From NCBI GenBank assembly GCA_037045435.1, contig JBAOID010000030.1, forward strand, positions 1-52,023: a stretch of 52,023 nt of DNA. Direction: 5' to 3'. A program made the translations under genes and the position numbers. Positions 8,445 through 17,932 of the stretch are shown piece by piece (position 1 is the stretch's first letter; each line of letters opens with the position of its first letter). Source of the stretch: CBDUEF01 sp018063485. Lineage in GTDB: Bacteria; Pseudomonadota; Alphaproteobacteria; Rhodobacterales; Rhodobacteraceae. Below the pieces are notes generated by a model. The model saw only the letters and a program-made list of their open reading frames with translations, made no database searches and had not been told where the DNA came from.

Positions 8445-8479
8445 GCGGGCTCGGCGGGCATCGAGCCCGCCGAGCCCGC
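8445..8479. repeat. Perfect GC-rich palindrome between divergent meaB and hrpB
   Basis: Bases 8445-8459 and 8465-8479 are exact reverse complements (15 bp) around the loop ATCGA. It looks like a terminator stem, but both flanking genes point away from it and there is no T-run on either side. It may be an operator, a transcript-boundary hairpin or a repetitive palindrome. Confidence 0.75.
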
Positions 8480-8606
8480 TTTGGCGCCGGGTGCAGCGGG
8501 GAGAGAAATGCGTGGCGGTGGGAGCGTGGAAAGGGGGTGCGGGATATTTGGGCGATGAGGTTGAGGGTTCTGGTCATTCATGGGCTGGATGTGGAATAGG
8601 TGGGGA

Positions 8607-11037
8607 ATGGTTGAATTGCCGATCACGGAGGTATTGCCCGAGCTGCGGGCCGCAATTGCGGCGCGAGGGATGGTGGTTTTGCAAGCACCACCGGGCGCGG
8701 GCAAGACGACGCTGGTGCCACTGGATTTGCTGGCATCGGGGTTGGTGGTGGGGCGGATCGTGATGCTGGAGCCGCGCAGGTTGGCGGCGCGGGCGGCGGC
8801 GGAGCGGATGGCCGAGACTTTGGGCGAGGTGGTGGGGGCACGCGTGGGCTATCGCATCAGGGGGGAGGCGCGGGTTACTCCGGCGACGCGCATCGAGGTG
8901 GTGACGGAGGGGATTCTGACCCGGATGATGCAGGGCGATCCGTCGCTGGAAGGCGTTGGCGCACTGATCTTTGATGAGTTTCACGAGCGGTCTTTGGCGG
9001 CGGATCTGGGGCTGGCTTTGGCTTTGCAGATCAGGGGCGCGTTGCGCGAGGATCTGGTGTTGCTGGTGATGTCGGCGACGCTGGATATGGCTCCGGTGGC
9101 GGCCTTGATGGGCGATGCGCCGATGGTGACCTCGGCAGGGCGGGCCTATCCGGTGGAGACGCGCTGGCTGGGCCGCAGCCCTGACGCCTCGCTGCGGTTT
9201 GAGGCACAGGTGGCGGGGTTGGTGGTGCAGGCGGTGACGGAGAACCCCGAGGGCGGGGTGCTGGTGTTCTTGCCGGGGAAGGTGAAATCCGGCGGGTTGA
9301 AGCGGCGCTGAAGGGGCGATTGGCCGCGGTGTGAGGTGCGGTCTTTGTTCGGGGCGATGGAATTTGCGGCGCAGCGGGCGGCTTTGGGGCCATCGGAGTT
9401 GCGCAAGGTGGTGCTGGCGACCTCGATTGCCGAAACCTCGCTGACCATTCCTGATATTCGGGTGGTGGTTGATGGGGGCCGGGCGCGGCGGGCGCGGTTT
9501 GATCCGAACTCGGGCATGTCGCGGCTGGTGACGGAACGGGTGACCAAGGCCGAGGCGGAACAGCGGCGGGGGCGTGCGGGGCGGGTTGCGGCGGGGGTGT
9601 GTTACCGCAACTGGACCAAGGGGGAAGAAGGCGGCTTGGCGGCGTTTCCGCCTGCCGCGATCGAGGCGGCTGATCTGACCGGGCTGGCGCTGGAACTTGC
9701 GCTTTGGGGCGGGCGAAGTGGGGTTTCTGACCGCGCCCAATCCGGGGGCGCTGGCCGAGGCGCGGGTGTTGCTGGAGGGATTGGGGGCGCTGGAGGCGGG
9801 GCGGATTACCGACCATGGACGGGCGCTGGCAGCATTGCCGCTGCATCCGAGGCTTGCGCATATGCTGGTGGTGGCGGGGCCTGAGGCGGCGCAATTGGCG
9901 GCTGCTCTGGCCGAGCGCGATGTGCTGAGAGCGGCACCGCCGGATTTGGCCTTGCGGATGGCGGCGCTGGCCGATCCCAAGCGGTTCGAGCGTGAGCATC
10001 CTTATGTGGTCTTGCGCCCGGTGGTGGAGCGGGTGGGGCAAGAGGCGCGGCGGTTACGGCGGTTGGTGTCGGGGGGCGATGCACGCCTTGGTTTGGCGCA
10101 GCGGGTGGCCTTGGCCTACCCCGACCGGATCGGCCTGCGGCGCAAGGGGGAGGCTCCTCGCTGGGTGTTGTCGGGGGGCAAGGGCGCGGTGATGGCGGCG
10201 GGCCAGCCGCTTTGCGGCGCGCGGCTGATCGTGGCGACTGACCTTGACGGCGATGCGCGTGAGGCCAATGTGCGGCAGGCGGTGGCGATCTCTGAGGCGG
10301 AATTGCGCGAGGTTTACGGCGCGCAGATTGGCTGGGTCGAGGCTTGTGAATGGTCACGCCGGGAAGGCCGCGTGACGGCGCGCCGACAAGAGCGGTTTGG
10401 CGCTTTGGTGCTGGCGGATCAGGTCTGGGCCGAGGTGCCGCCCGAAGCTCTGGCGCGGGCGGCGCTGGAAGGGCTGCGCGAAATCGGCCTGACCTTCACC
10501 CCTGCGGCGCGGCGCTTGCGGGCGCGGATGGAACTGGCGCGGCAGGCAGATTGGCCCGATTGCTCGGATCAGGGGCTGTTGGTCAGCGCCGAAGGCTGGC
10601 TGTTGCCCTATCTGGGCAAGTGCCGGACCGAGGCGGATTTGCGCGGGCTTGACCTGACCGAGGCCTTGCGCAGTCGGTTGACCTGGAATCAGGCACAGGA
10701 AATGGACCGTTTGGTGCCGGCACATTTTGAAACACCCCTGGGGCGGCGGGTGCCGATTGATTATGACGGGGATGCCCCAGGGATCGAGATCAGGCTGCAA
10801 GAGATGTTCGGGGTGGTGGTGCATCCTGTCGTGGGCGCCAAGCGGTTGCCTTTGAGGGTGACGCTGCTGTCGCCGGGGCAAAAGCCGATTCAGGTGACAA
10901 TGGATATTCCGGGGTTCTGGAAAAGCTCTTATGCGGATGTGCGCAAAGAAATGCGGGGAGCTTATCCGCGCCACCCCTGGCCGGAAGATCCGACGCAGGC
11001 CGAGCCGACGTTGAGGGCGAAACCGCGCCGACCTTGA
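8607..11037 (+). pseudogene. hrpB: ATP-dependent RNA helicase HrpB, frameshifted
   Basis: A DEAH-type helicase of about 810 residues. N-terminal part: LPITEVLPEL, Walker A QAPPGAGKTT, LEPRRLAARAAAERMA, DEFHERS in the motif II position and MSATLD. Middle: RSLFGAMEF, LATSIAETSLTIPDI and QRRGRAGR (motif VI). The HrpB C-terminal domain runs to 11037. Three small indels break it: a missing G at about 9278, an extra base at about 9332 that restores the first frame, and an extra G at about 9708. All sit in G-rich runs and the protein resumes exactly after each, so sequence error is likelier than decay. ATG 8607 follows AGGTGGGGA; an in-frame ATG at 8580 adds nine residues. HrpB's cellular role is poorly defined. 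Confidence 0.88.
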
Positions 11038-11067
11038 GAGCGTGGGCGGGCGGCTGAGGCGGTGTCT

Positions 11068-11089
11068 GGATATTTAGAGACAGATGAAA
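11068..11089. repeat. Degenerate copy of the rhodobacterial ATATTT...CAGATGAAA repeat
   Basis: GGATATTTAGAGACAGATGAAA here closely matches the right half of the better copy at 17962-17984. It lies between the convergent hrpB and puuD genes, where such elements usually sit. The hairpin half is not preserved. Confidence 0.4.
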
Positions 11090-11122
11090 CCATGGGCGCG
11101 CAAAGTGGGCTGGCGTTTCGGT

Positions 11123-12358
11123 TCAGATTCCCGCGCTGCCTTTTTCTGCATTTTGAATCCACAGCACAATCGCCTCGCGTTCTTGCGGCTCCATATAGCT
11201 GAGGTTGGCGGGCGGCATCGCGTGGGTAACGCCCGCTTGCAGATAGATACGCTGGGCTTCATGCGCGATCTGCGACGGGGTTTCCAGCACCACGCCCTTG
11301 GGAGCATAATTGATGCCGTCATAGCTGGGTTCGGCGGCATGGCACATCGAGCAGCGACCCTGAATGATCGAGACCACATCGTCAAACCCCTGCGCCGAGG
11401 CAAAGCGCAGGGTGGCCGGGTTCATCGCACCCTCTTGGGAGGCGTGGCGCATTGGTGCTGTGGACAGCCAGGCGATGATCAGGAACAAGATTGCGGTCAA
11501 GGCCCAGGTCCAGGTTGGGCTGCCCTTGCGGGCGTGGCGGGTGTTGAACCAATGCCGGATGGTCACGCCCATCAAGAACACGAGGCTTGCGATCAGCCAG
11601 TTGTATTGGGTCGCAAACACCAGCGGGTAGTGGTTGGACAGCATCAGAAACAGCACCGGCAGCGTCAGGTAGTTGTTATGCGTGCTGCGCTGCTTGGCGA
11701 TCTTGCCATATTTCGGATCAGGGGTGCGTCCGGCGATCAGATCGGCCACCACGATGCGCTGGTTCGGCATGATGATGAAAAACACATTCGCCGTCATGAT
11801 TGAAGCGGTGAAAGCCCCCAGATGCAACAGCGCGGCGCGGCCCGAAAACACCTGCGTATAGCCCCAGGCCATCCCCACAAGGATGATGTAAAGCCCGATC
11901 ATCAGCCGCGTGTTGTCATCGCCAAAGCGGCTTTTGCAGATCAGATCATAGGCGATCCAACCAAAGGCCAGACTGCCGAGCGAGATGGCCACGGCCTGCC
12001 AGACTTGCAGGTCCATCACGGCCGGGTCGATCAGGTAGAACTGCGCGCCGAGGTAATAGACCAGGATCAGCATCGCGAAACCCGACAGCCAGGTCGCATA
12101 GCTTTCCCATTTGAACCATGTCAGATGCTCGGGCATTGCCGCCGGAGCCACCAGAAATTTGCGGATGTGGTAAAACCCGCCGCCGTGAACCTGCCATTCC
12201 TCGCCATGCGCGCCAGGCGGCAGATCGGGGGCTTTTTGCAAACTGAGGTCCAGCGCAATGAAGTAAAAGGACGAGCCGATCCAGGCGATCGCCGTGGTGA
12301 CATGCAGCCAGCGCACCCCGATTTCGACCCAGTCGGCCAGCACGATCCAATCATACAT
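11123..12358 (-). CDS. puuD: Membrane-bound urate hydroxylase/oxidase PuuD with C-terminal cytochrome c
   Basis: Oxidises urate to 5-hydroxyisourate, passing electrons through a fused cytochrome c to the respiratory chain rather than making peroxide as the soluble enzyme does. The 411-residue protein begins with the PuuD membrane domain (WLHVTTAIAWIGSSFYFIALD) and has eight or so hydrophobic segments. It ends in a class I cytochrome c domain with heme motif CSMCH at 336-340 and a probable axial M381 in THAMPPAN. Length and domain order match the family. It is divergent from a LysR regulator gene and heads the urate catabolism locus that continues at 15.8-21.5 kb. Confidence 0.95.
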   Translation of the reverse strand: MYDWIVLADWVEIGVRWLHVTTAIAWIGSSFYFIALDLSLQKAPDLPPGAHGEEWQVHGGGFYHIRKFLVAPAAMPEHLTWFKWESYATWLSGFAMLILVYYLGAQFYLIDPAVMDLQVWQAVAISLGSLAFGWIAYDLICKSRFGDDNTRLMIGLYIILVGMAWGYTQVFSGRAALLHLGAFTASIMTANVFFIIMPNQRIVVADLIAGRTPDPKYGKIAKQRSTHNNYLTLPVLFLMLSNHYPLVFATQYNWLIASLVFLMGVTIRHWFNTRHARKGSPTWTWALTAILFLIIAWLSTAPMRHASQEGAMNPATLRFASAQGFDDVVSIIQGRCSMCHAAEPSYDGINYAPKGVVLETPSQIAHEAQRIYLQAGVTHAMPPANLSYMEPQEREAIVLWIQNAEKGSAGI

Positions 12359-12464
12359 CCGCGTTCCCCCCCTTTTGCGTATTCGTCAGGCTATACCCGA
12401 CCGGCACTCTTTCTGTTAATCCTGCAAATACCGGATCACTTTCAAGCCATGGGTGAAAATCGAC

Positions 12465-13385
12465 ATGTCTTATGTGAACACGCTGAAAATGTTCGTGCGG
12501 GTGTTCGAGTTGGGCTCGATGTCTTCCGCTGCCCGTGATCAGCGCACCTCGCCCGCCGTTGCCTCGGCGCGGATTTCGGAACTGGAAAAACATCTGGGTG
12601 TGCGGCTGTTTTCGCGCACCACCCGCAGTCTGCAACCCACTGAAAACGGGCGTATTTTCTATGACGGGGCCAAGAAAGTCCTCGAATCGATAGATGAGGC
12701 CGAAGCGGCGGTGATGGATGTCACCCAAAACCCGCGCGGCACCATCTTTGTTTCGGCACCCTTGGGCGTGGGGCGGCGGTTCGTGGCCCCGCATGTGCCG
12801 GTGTTCAAGGATCTTTACCCGCAGATTGATGTGCGTCTGCGCCTGTCGGACCGGGTGATTGATGTCACCGCCGAAGGGTTGGATGTGGCTTTCCATCTTG
12901 GCCTGTTGGATGATTTGACGTTGAAGGTGCGGCTGATCGCCGAATGTCCGCGGGTTTTATGCGCCTCGCCCGCCTATATCACGCGGCGGGGGATGCCTGC
13001 GGATGGGGCGGCACTGGTGGCCGAGCGGCATGACTGCCTGAACCTGCGTTTTCCCGGTGCCAAGGAATTTCAATGGGCGCTGCAAACCCCAGACGGGGTG
13101 CGGCGCTATGAAATCACCGGGCCGTTCGAATCTGATGACGGCGACGTGCTGACCGGCTGGGCGCTGGATGGGCGCGGGATCGTGATGAAACCGCTGTTTG
13201 AAGTGGCGGAATACCTGCGTGATGGCCGCCTGGTGGCGGTGGCCACTGCAACCCCGCCGCTGCCAACGCAGCTTTCCAGCCTGTCACAGCATCGCAGGCT
13301 CAAAGACCCCAAGGTCAAGCTGTTCACCGATTTCATGGCTGCCCATGTCAAGGACTCGATCAAGCGCGCCATGGCTGGGCCATAG
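12465..13385 (+). CDS. LysR-family transcriptional regulator
   Basis: A 306-residue regulator with an N-terminal winged helix-turn-helix (MFVRVFELGSMSSAARDQ, then a conserved SEL-KHLGVRLFSRTTR segment) and a substrate-binding-type effector domain (FVSAPLGVGRRFV onward). ATG 12465 is chosen because GGTGA at about 12452-12456 sits at the right distance; a GTG at 12453 is the alternative. It is divergently transcribed from puuD with about 106 bases between the start codons, the classical LysR arrangement. Control of puuD and perhaps of the purine operon is therefore inferred. Possible effectors are urate or a ring-opening product; none can be named from sequence. Confidence 0.88.
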   Translation: MSYVNTLKMFVRVFELGSMSSAARDQRTSPAVASARISELEKHLGVRLFSRTTRSLQPTENGRIFYDGAKKVLESIDEAEAAVMDVTQNPRGTIFVSAPLGVGRRFVAPHVPVFKDLYPQIDVRLRLSDRVIDVTAEGLDVAFHLGLLDDLTLKVRLIAECPRVLCASPAYITRRGMPADGAALVAERHDCLNLRFPGAKEFQWALQTPDGVRRYEITGPFESDDGDVLTGWALDGRGIVMKPLFEVAEYLRDGRLVAVATATPPLPTQLSSLSQHRRLKDPKVKLFTDFMAAHVKDSIKRAMAGP

Positions 13386-13388
13386 CGC

Positions 13389-14702
13389 TTATACCCGTTG
13401 CAGCACACGTTCAAAGGCGGTCAGGAACTGATCGACATTGGCGGCGCTGAACACCAGCGGCGGGCGGATTTTCAGCACATTGGCGCGCGGTCCGGTGGCC
13501 GAGATCAGGATATGCTCGTCACGCAGCCCATTGACCAGCCGCGTGGTTCTGGCCGCATCGGGCAGGTCATCCTTCACGATATCCTGCCCCAGAAACAGCC
13601 CCGCCGAGCGCAGCGGCCCAAGACAGGCGTGGCGGCTGGCCAGATCGGTCAACCCGTCGCGGAACATCCGACCCACCACGCGGGAGTTTTCCTGCAAGCC
13701 CTCGTCCTCGATGACCTCAAGCACCGCCAGCGCCGTGGCGGCTGCCACCGCATTGCCGCCAAAGGTGTTGAAATAGCGCGCCTTTGCGCCAAAAGCAGCG
13801 ATCACCTCGGGACGCATGACCAGCCCCGCCACCGGATAGCCATTGCCCATCGGCTTGCCCAGAGAAACCAGATCAGGCACCACGCCATGGCGCATGAATC
13901 CCCACATTGCATCACCGGTGCGGCCAAATCCGGGCTGCACCTCATCGGCGATGAACAGCCCGCCTGCCGCACGAATTGCTGCGACAGCCGGAGCCAGAAA
14001 GCCCAATGGGTCGGCGAATACCCCGTCGGAGGAAAAGATCGTATCGACGATCAGTGCGGCGGGCTTGATGCCGTGGCGCCGCAGATCGTCAATCGCTGCC
14101 TGAACCCCGGCTGCAAAGGCCGTACCCAGATCGCCTTGCAGATATTGCGGATCGGGGGCGGGCACCGTGCGCACATGCGCGCCCAGATCAACGCCTGATC
14201 CCAGCGAGGGCGACAGCCCGGCAATCGCCTGCGTCACGCCATGATAGGCGTTTTCGGTCACGATAAACCCGGTGCCGCCGGTGTGGGCCTGCGTGATCCT
14301 GAACGCCAGATCATTGGCCTCGGACCCGGTGCAGGTAAACATCACATGCGACAATTCGGGTGGGAAGTAGGCCAGCAAGCGCTCGGCATATTCCAATACC
14401 GTATCATGCAGATAGCGGGTATGGCCGGAAAGCAATGCCGATTGCCGCGTCGTTGCCGCCAGCACGTGCGGATGGCAATGCCCGACCGAGGCCACGTTGT
14501 TATAGGTGTCCAGATAGGCCTGACCGTCCCGGTCATAAAGCCAGACCCCCTCACCGCGCAGCAGATGCACCGGGGTTTCATAAAACAGCCGATAGGCCGG
14601 CCCCAACACCCGCATCCGCCGCGCGACCAGCGCCTCATCCTCTGGCGAGAGGTGGCCCGCGCCGCGCACATAGGCGTTCACCATGGTTCCGTCGTTTTTC
14701 AT
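13389..14702 (-). CDS. Class-III PLP aminotransferase-fold enzyme, possibly a phospho-lyase
   Basis: A 437-residue fold-type I PLP enzyme: TGSEAND at about 125-131, FIADEVQPGFGRTGD with PLP-contacting D253, and Schiff-base K283 in SLGKPMGNGYP. The best-known relatives that open with LGPAYRLFY...PVHLLRGEGVWLYD and act beside a small kinase are ethanolamine-phosphate and 5-phosphohydroxylysine phospho-lyases (ETNPPL/PHYKPL type). The upstream kinase gene overlaps this one by an ATGA, which supports such a pair. A plain omega-amino-acid aminotransferase remains possible. An in-frame ATG at 14684 is an alternative start. It is convergent with the LysR gene, 3 bases apart. Confidence 0.82.
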   Translation of the reverse strand: MKNDGTMVNAYVRGAGHLSPEDEALVARRMRVLGPAYRLFYETPVHLLRGEGVWLYDRDGQAYLDTYNNVASVGHCHPHVLAATTRQSALLSGHTRYLHDTVLEYAERLLAYFPPELSHVMFTCTGSEANDLAFRITQAHTGGTGFIVTENAYHGVTQAIAGLSPSLGSGVDLGAHVRTVPAPDPQYLQGDLGTAFAAGVQAAIDDLRRHGIKPAALIVDTIFSSDGVFADPLGFLAPAVAAIRAAGGLFIADEVQPGFGRTGDAMWGFMRHGVVPDLVSLGKPMGNGYPVAGLVMRPEVIAAFGAKARYFNTFGGNAVAAATALAVLEVIEDEGLQENSRVVGRMFRDGLTDLASRHACLGPLRSAGLFLGQDIVKDDLPDAARTTRLVNGLRDEHILISATGPRANVLKIRPPLVFSAANVDQFLTAFERVLQRV

Positions 14703-15703
14703 ATCGCCTCCATCGCGGCAGTCACCGCCTTGCGGTCCAGTGCTGCCAGCGCCATCATTCCCGGCCGCGCCGTGGCAAGGTTGCGCAAGATATAGGGTGC
14801 GTTTTCCGGCTGCTGTGCTGCACGCGTCGAGGCGATGGTGATCGTTGTCAACATCCGCACGGCCACCAGATCGGGAAACAGCCGTCGCTCGGTTGCCGTC
14901 AGGGGCAAGACCGCGTGATAGGCGCGCAGAAACTCCACAAGGCTTTCAAGCGCTCGTGCAGGATCAATCAGGTAAGACCCTGCCACTGCCGCATCACAAA
15001 TCAGCGGGGTTTTCACCATATCGCCGAAATCGAGAATCCCCGCGATTCGTGTGGGGTCCGCCGGATCGACCAACACATTATGCGGGTTCAGGTCATTGTG
15101 AACCACCTGCGCGCGCAGCTCTGCCAGAACCGGCGCGATCTCGGTGTCAAACCGGTCGAGCGTCGCGCGGCACAGCGCGGCCAGATCGGGTGGAACCGCG
15201 CCCAAAAGCGGGCGCAGATTGGCAGCCTGTTTGATATCCCATTGCAGAAAATGTTCTGCAGCCGGATGATCAAACCCTTGCAAGGCCAGGGTCACCCGTG
15301 CCGCCATCGCCGCCAGCGCCTGCGATTGCGCGCGGCTTTGCGGTGTCAGATGCTGCGGTTGCCCTTCAAGATAGGTCAGCACCCGCAACACCCCTTGCGG
15401 CAAAGGCACCTCTATTGCGCCGCTTGTGCTGCGGATCACATGTGGCACCGGCAGGTTGCTTGCCTCAAGATGCAGCAGCGCGCGGGTCTGAAAATCCGTC
15501 ACCTCACGCGGTTCGGCCGGGTTGGCGAGTTTCAGCACATAAGACCCGCTGGGCGTCTTGATCCGGTAATTGGCGTCGCGCTCTGACGTCAATTGCTGAA
15601 AACTGCCGGTAATGGCGTAATGCCGCCGGGCCAACTCTTCCGCCTGCGCGATCGACAAGAGCGGTGGGGCGGTGGTCAGCATTGCGCCAAGGGTCTGCGT
15701 CAT
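14699..15703 (-). CDS. APH-family small-molecule kinase (hydroxylysine kinase-like)
   Basis: A 334-residue aminoglycoside phosphotransferase/choline kinase-fold enzyme. The lysine strand is in SGSYVLKLANP. The catalytic loop reads VVHNDLNPHNVL and the metal-binding DFG motif is in GILDFGDM. The length and the ERDANYRIKTPSGSYVLK N-terminus resemble hydroxylysine kinase (HYKK/AGPHD1). ATG 15703 is used because it follows AGAAAGG and lacks the non-conserved extension that begins at 15778. The stop overlaps the aminotransferase start (ATGA), indicating translational coupling: the likely scheme is phosphorylation of a hydroxy-amine followed by PLP-dependent phosphate elimination. The substrate is inferred. 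Confidence 0.78.
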   Translation of the reverse strand: MTQTLGAMLTTAPPLLSIAQAEELARRHYAITGSFQQLTSERDANYRIKTPSGSYVLKLANPAEPREVTDFQTRALLHLEASNLPVPHVIRSTSGAIEVPLPQGVLRVLTYLEGQPQHLTPQSRAQSQALAAMAARVTLALQGFDHPAAEHFLQWDIKQAANLRPLLGAVPPDLAALCRATLDRFDTEIAPVLAELRAQVVHNDLNPHNVLVDPADPTRIAGILDFGDMVKTPLICDAAVAGSYLIDPARALESLVEFLRAYHAVLPLTATERRLFPDLVAVRMLTTITIASTRAAQQPENAPYILRNLATARPGMMALAALDRKAVTAAMEAI

Positions 15704-15781
15704 ATCGGGGCCTTTCTCAATCGGGCGCATGAGGCTTGCAAGTGGCACCAGAGTCAAGGGCGACACCCCCCGAAACATATG

Positions 15782-15814
15782 AAAACGCCCCCGCGAAACC
15801 GGTTCGCGGGGGCG
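15782..15814 (-). terminator. Rho-independent terminator after the purine permease
   Basis: On the minus strand a 12-bp perfect GC-rich stem (CGCCCCCGCGAA with its complement) around a 5-base loop is followed by TTTTC. It lies 20 bases after the permease stop codon and ends the puuE-allE-allA-permease transcript. Confidence 0.85.
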
Positions 15815-15834
15815 CAGGTTCTGGCCGCAAGTGG

Positions 15835-17319
15835 TCAGTGATCAGCGTTCTCGGCCGCTTCCTTCAGATCCGCCTCGGACGCATTGGCACCGTTGAAAAA
15901 GGCGTTAAGAGCCACTGCTGCAATCGAGGCCAGCAAGATACCGGATTCGATCAGCGGGTGCAGATCATGCGGCATCCACTGTTTGAAATTCGGCGCAACC
16001 AGCGGGATCATGCCAAAACCCAAGGATACCGCGATGATGAACAGGTTGTTGCGGTTGCGGCTGAAATCCACGCGCGACAAGATACGGATACCCGTGGCCG
16101 CAACCATACCGAACATCACCATCCCCGCGCCGCCCAGCACCGACAGCGGCAAAGCCTCGACCAACGCGCCCATCTTGGGAACAAGGCCCAGCACGATCAG
16201 GATCAAACCCCCCGCCACGCAGACGAAACGCGATTTGATGCCGGTTACCCCGACAAGACCGACGTTCTGGCTGAACGAGGTATAGGGAAAGGTGTTGAAC
16301 AGGCCTCCGATCAAAGTGCCCAAGCCATCGGTGCGCAGACCTGCCGACAACATCGGCTGGGTGATCTTGCGGCCGGTCATATCCCCAAGTGCCAGGAACA
16401 TGCCGGTCGATTCGATCATGACCACGATCATCACAAGGCTCATGGTGATGATGGGGACCAGTTGAAAGATCGGTGTGCCGAAATGGAACGGCGAGATCAG
16501 CGCGAACCATGATGAAGTTGCGACCTTGGCGTAAACCATTTCTCCGGTCAGTGTGGTGATCAATGCCCCCAACAAGATGCCCAGAAGCACCGAGATATTG
16601 GCCACAAAACCCCTGCCGAAACGGGCGATCATCAAGACGGCGACCAGAACGATGGACGAGATCGCGATGTTGCCAAGAGTGGCATAGGCCGGGTTCGGCA
16701 TCTTGGCGGCAAGGCCAAGTCCTGCGGGAACCTCGGGGATCTGGGTGCCACCGGCGGCGGCCAGATCGGTCACGGCCTTCAGCCAATCGGCATGGGCCGG
16801 ATCAACGATTGAGGGCGCGGTCGGGCCGACGGGGTTGCCAAAAATCCAGTTGATCCCGATGCGCATCAAGGTGACGCCGATCACCAGAATGATGGTGCCG
16901 GTCACAACCGGCGGGAAGAACCGCAACATCCGGCTGACCAGTGGTGCGATCAGCATTGCGATGATACCCGCGCCGATGATCGAGCCGAAAATCATCCGCG
17001 CACCATCGGTGCCAGGATTGGCCCCCGCCATCGCCAGCATCGGTCCGACCGAGGCAAAGGTTACACCCATCATCACTGGCAGTTTGATGCCGAACCACTG
17101 GGTCAGGCCAAAACTCTGGATCAAGGTGACAAGGCCACAGGCAAACAGATCGGCTGAAATCAGAAAAGCCACATCAGCCGGTTCCAGTTTCAGAGCGCGG
17201 CCAATGATCAGTGGCACGGCAATCGCGCCGGCATACATCACCAGCACATGTTGTAAACCAAGCGTGAACAGCTTGGCGGTGGGCAGCATTTCATCCACCG
17301 GATGGGTATTGTCAGACAT
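15835..17319 (-). CDS. NCS2-family purine (urate/xanthine) permease
   Basis: A 494-residue inner-membrane symporter with 13-14 hydrophobic segments. NCS2 features include LGLQHVLVMYAGAIAVPLII in the first helix, IESTGMFLALGDMTGR and SQNVGLVGVTG around the substrate-binding helices, and GGAGMVMFGMVAATGIRIL. NCS2 members import uracil, xanthine, urate or ascorbate. The neighbours allA, allE and puuE make a urate or xanthine transporter by far the likeliest. It is last in the minus-strand purine operon, 106 bases after allA, with a strong terminator behind it. Confidence 0.92.
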   Translation of the reverse strand: MSDNTHPVDEMLPTAKLFTLGLQHVLVMYAGAIAVPLIIGRALKLEPADVAFLISADLFACGLVTLIQSFGLTQWFGIKLPVMMGVTFASVGPMLAMAGANPGTDGARMIFGSIIGAGIIAMLIAPLVSRMLRFFPPVVTGTIILVIGVTLMRIGINWIFGNPVGPTAPSIVDPAHADWLKAVTDLAAAGGTQIPEVPAGLGLAAKMPNPAYATLGNIAISSIVLVAVLMIARFGRGFVANISVLLGILLGALITTLTGEMVYAKVATSSWFALISPFHFGTPIFQLVPIITMSLVMIVVMIESTGMFLALGDMTGRKITQPMLSAGLRTDGLGTLIGGLFNTFPYTSFSQNVGLVGVTGIKSRFVCVAGGLILIVLGLVPKMGALVEALPLSVLGGAGMVMFGMVAATGIRILSRVDFSRNRNNLFIIAVSLGFGMIPLVAPNFKQWMPHDLHPLIESGILLASIAAVALNAFFNGANASEADLKEAAENADH

Positions 17320-17425
17320 TTGCGTTTCCTCGTCCCTTGGGGCGGTTTGTTCGCGCCGTCGCGTGCTGCCCCTAAGGCACGTCCGGTTAGGTGTCGGGGT
17401 TTACCCCCGATCATCTTTTCCCCGC

Positions 17426-17911
17426 TCAGCCTTCGATGAGCCAAGGCTTTGGGTAGCGGAATTCTTCAAGATTGGCCGAAGCGCCAATACGGTCGACCAC
17501 GGCGAAAAGGCCGGGCGCGGCCAAAGGGGCCAAAACCCCGTGCCAGATGCCGCGATGCAGGTTGATGCCCTGCGCGCCATTGGTCACAAAAGCCAAGGGC
17601 GTGCTGCTGGTATCAGCGGTCACAATCACCAGAAACGGATTCTGGGTCATCGGGATGAAGGCCTGCGAGCCTTCGGGGTGCCGCTCGACCAGATCAAAGC
17701 GGTAGGGCAGGGCGCGCGGCGTGGCGTTGAAAATCGAGATCCCGGCGCGATTGGAGGGATCGACCTCGGGGGCCATGTCAAGGCGGGCGCGGTCGTGATG
17801 GCGCTTGCACAGGCCTTCGTTGATCGGACGAAAATCGCCGGTGGCTTCGAGCACATCGCCGAAAGGGGCGAAGGCTTCGGCGGTCAGCGGGTGCAGTTTG
17901 AGAGTGGTCAT
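17426..17911 (-). CDS. allA: Ureidoglycolate lyase
   Basis: Splits (S)-ureidoglycolate into glyoxylate and urea, the last step of allantoin breakdown by this route. The 161-residue cupin-fold protein begins LKLHPLTAEAFAPFGDVLE. It also contains ISIFNATPRALPYRFDLVERHP, a GSQAFIPMTQNPFLVIV core and GIWHGVLAPL, all family hallmarks. Length is normal. It lies between allE and the permease in the same direction; the 73-base gap to allE holds a hairpin repeat element. Confidence 0.93.
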   Translation of the reverse strand: MTTLKLHPLTAEAFAPFGDVLEATGDFRPINEGLCKRHHDRARLDMAPEVDPSNRAGISIFNATPRALPYRFDLVERHPEGSQAFIPMTQNPFLVIVTADTSSTPLAFVTNGAQGINLHRGIWHGVLAPLAAPGLFAVVDRIGASANLEEFRYPKPWLIEG

Positions 17912-17932
17912 CGGTTTCCTTTGTGGCCAGCG

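Noticed and set aside
11041..11122. CRISPR or prophage signal anywhere in the window
   Set aside because: No regularly spaced repeats, integrase, phage or transposase genes were found on either strand.
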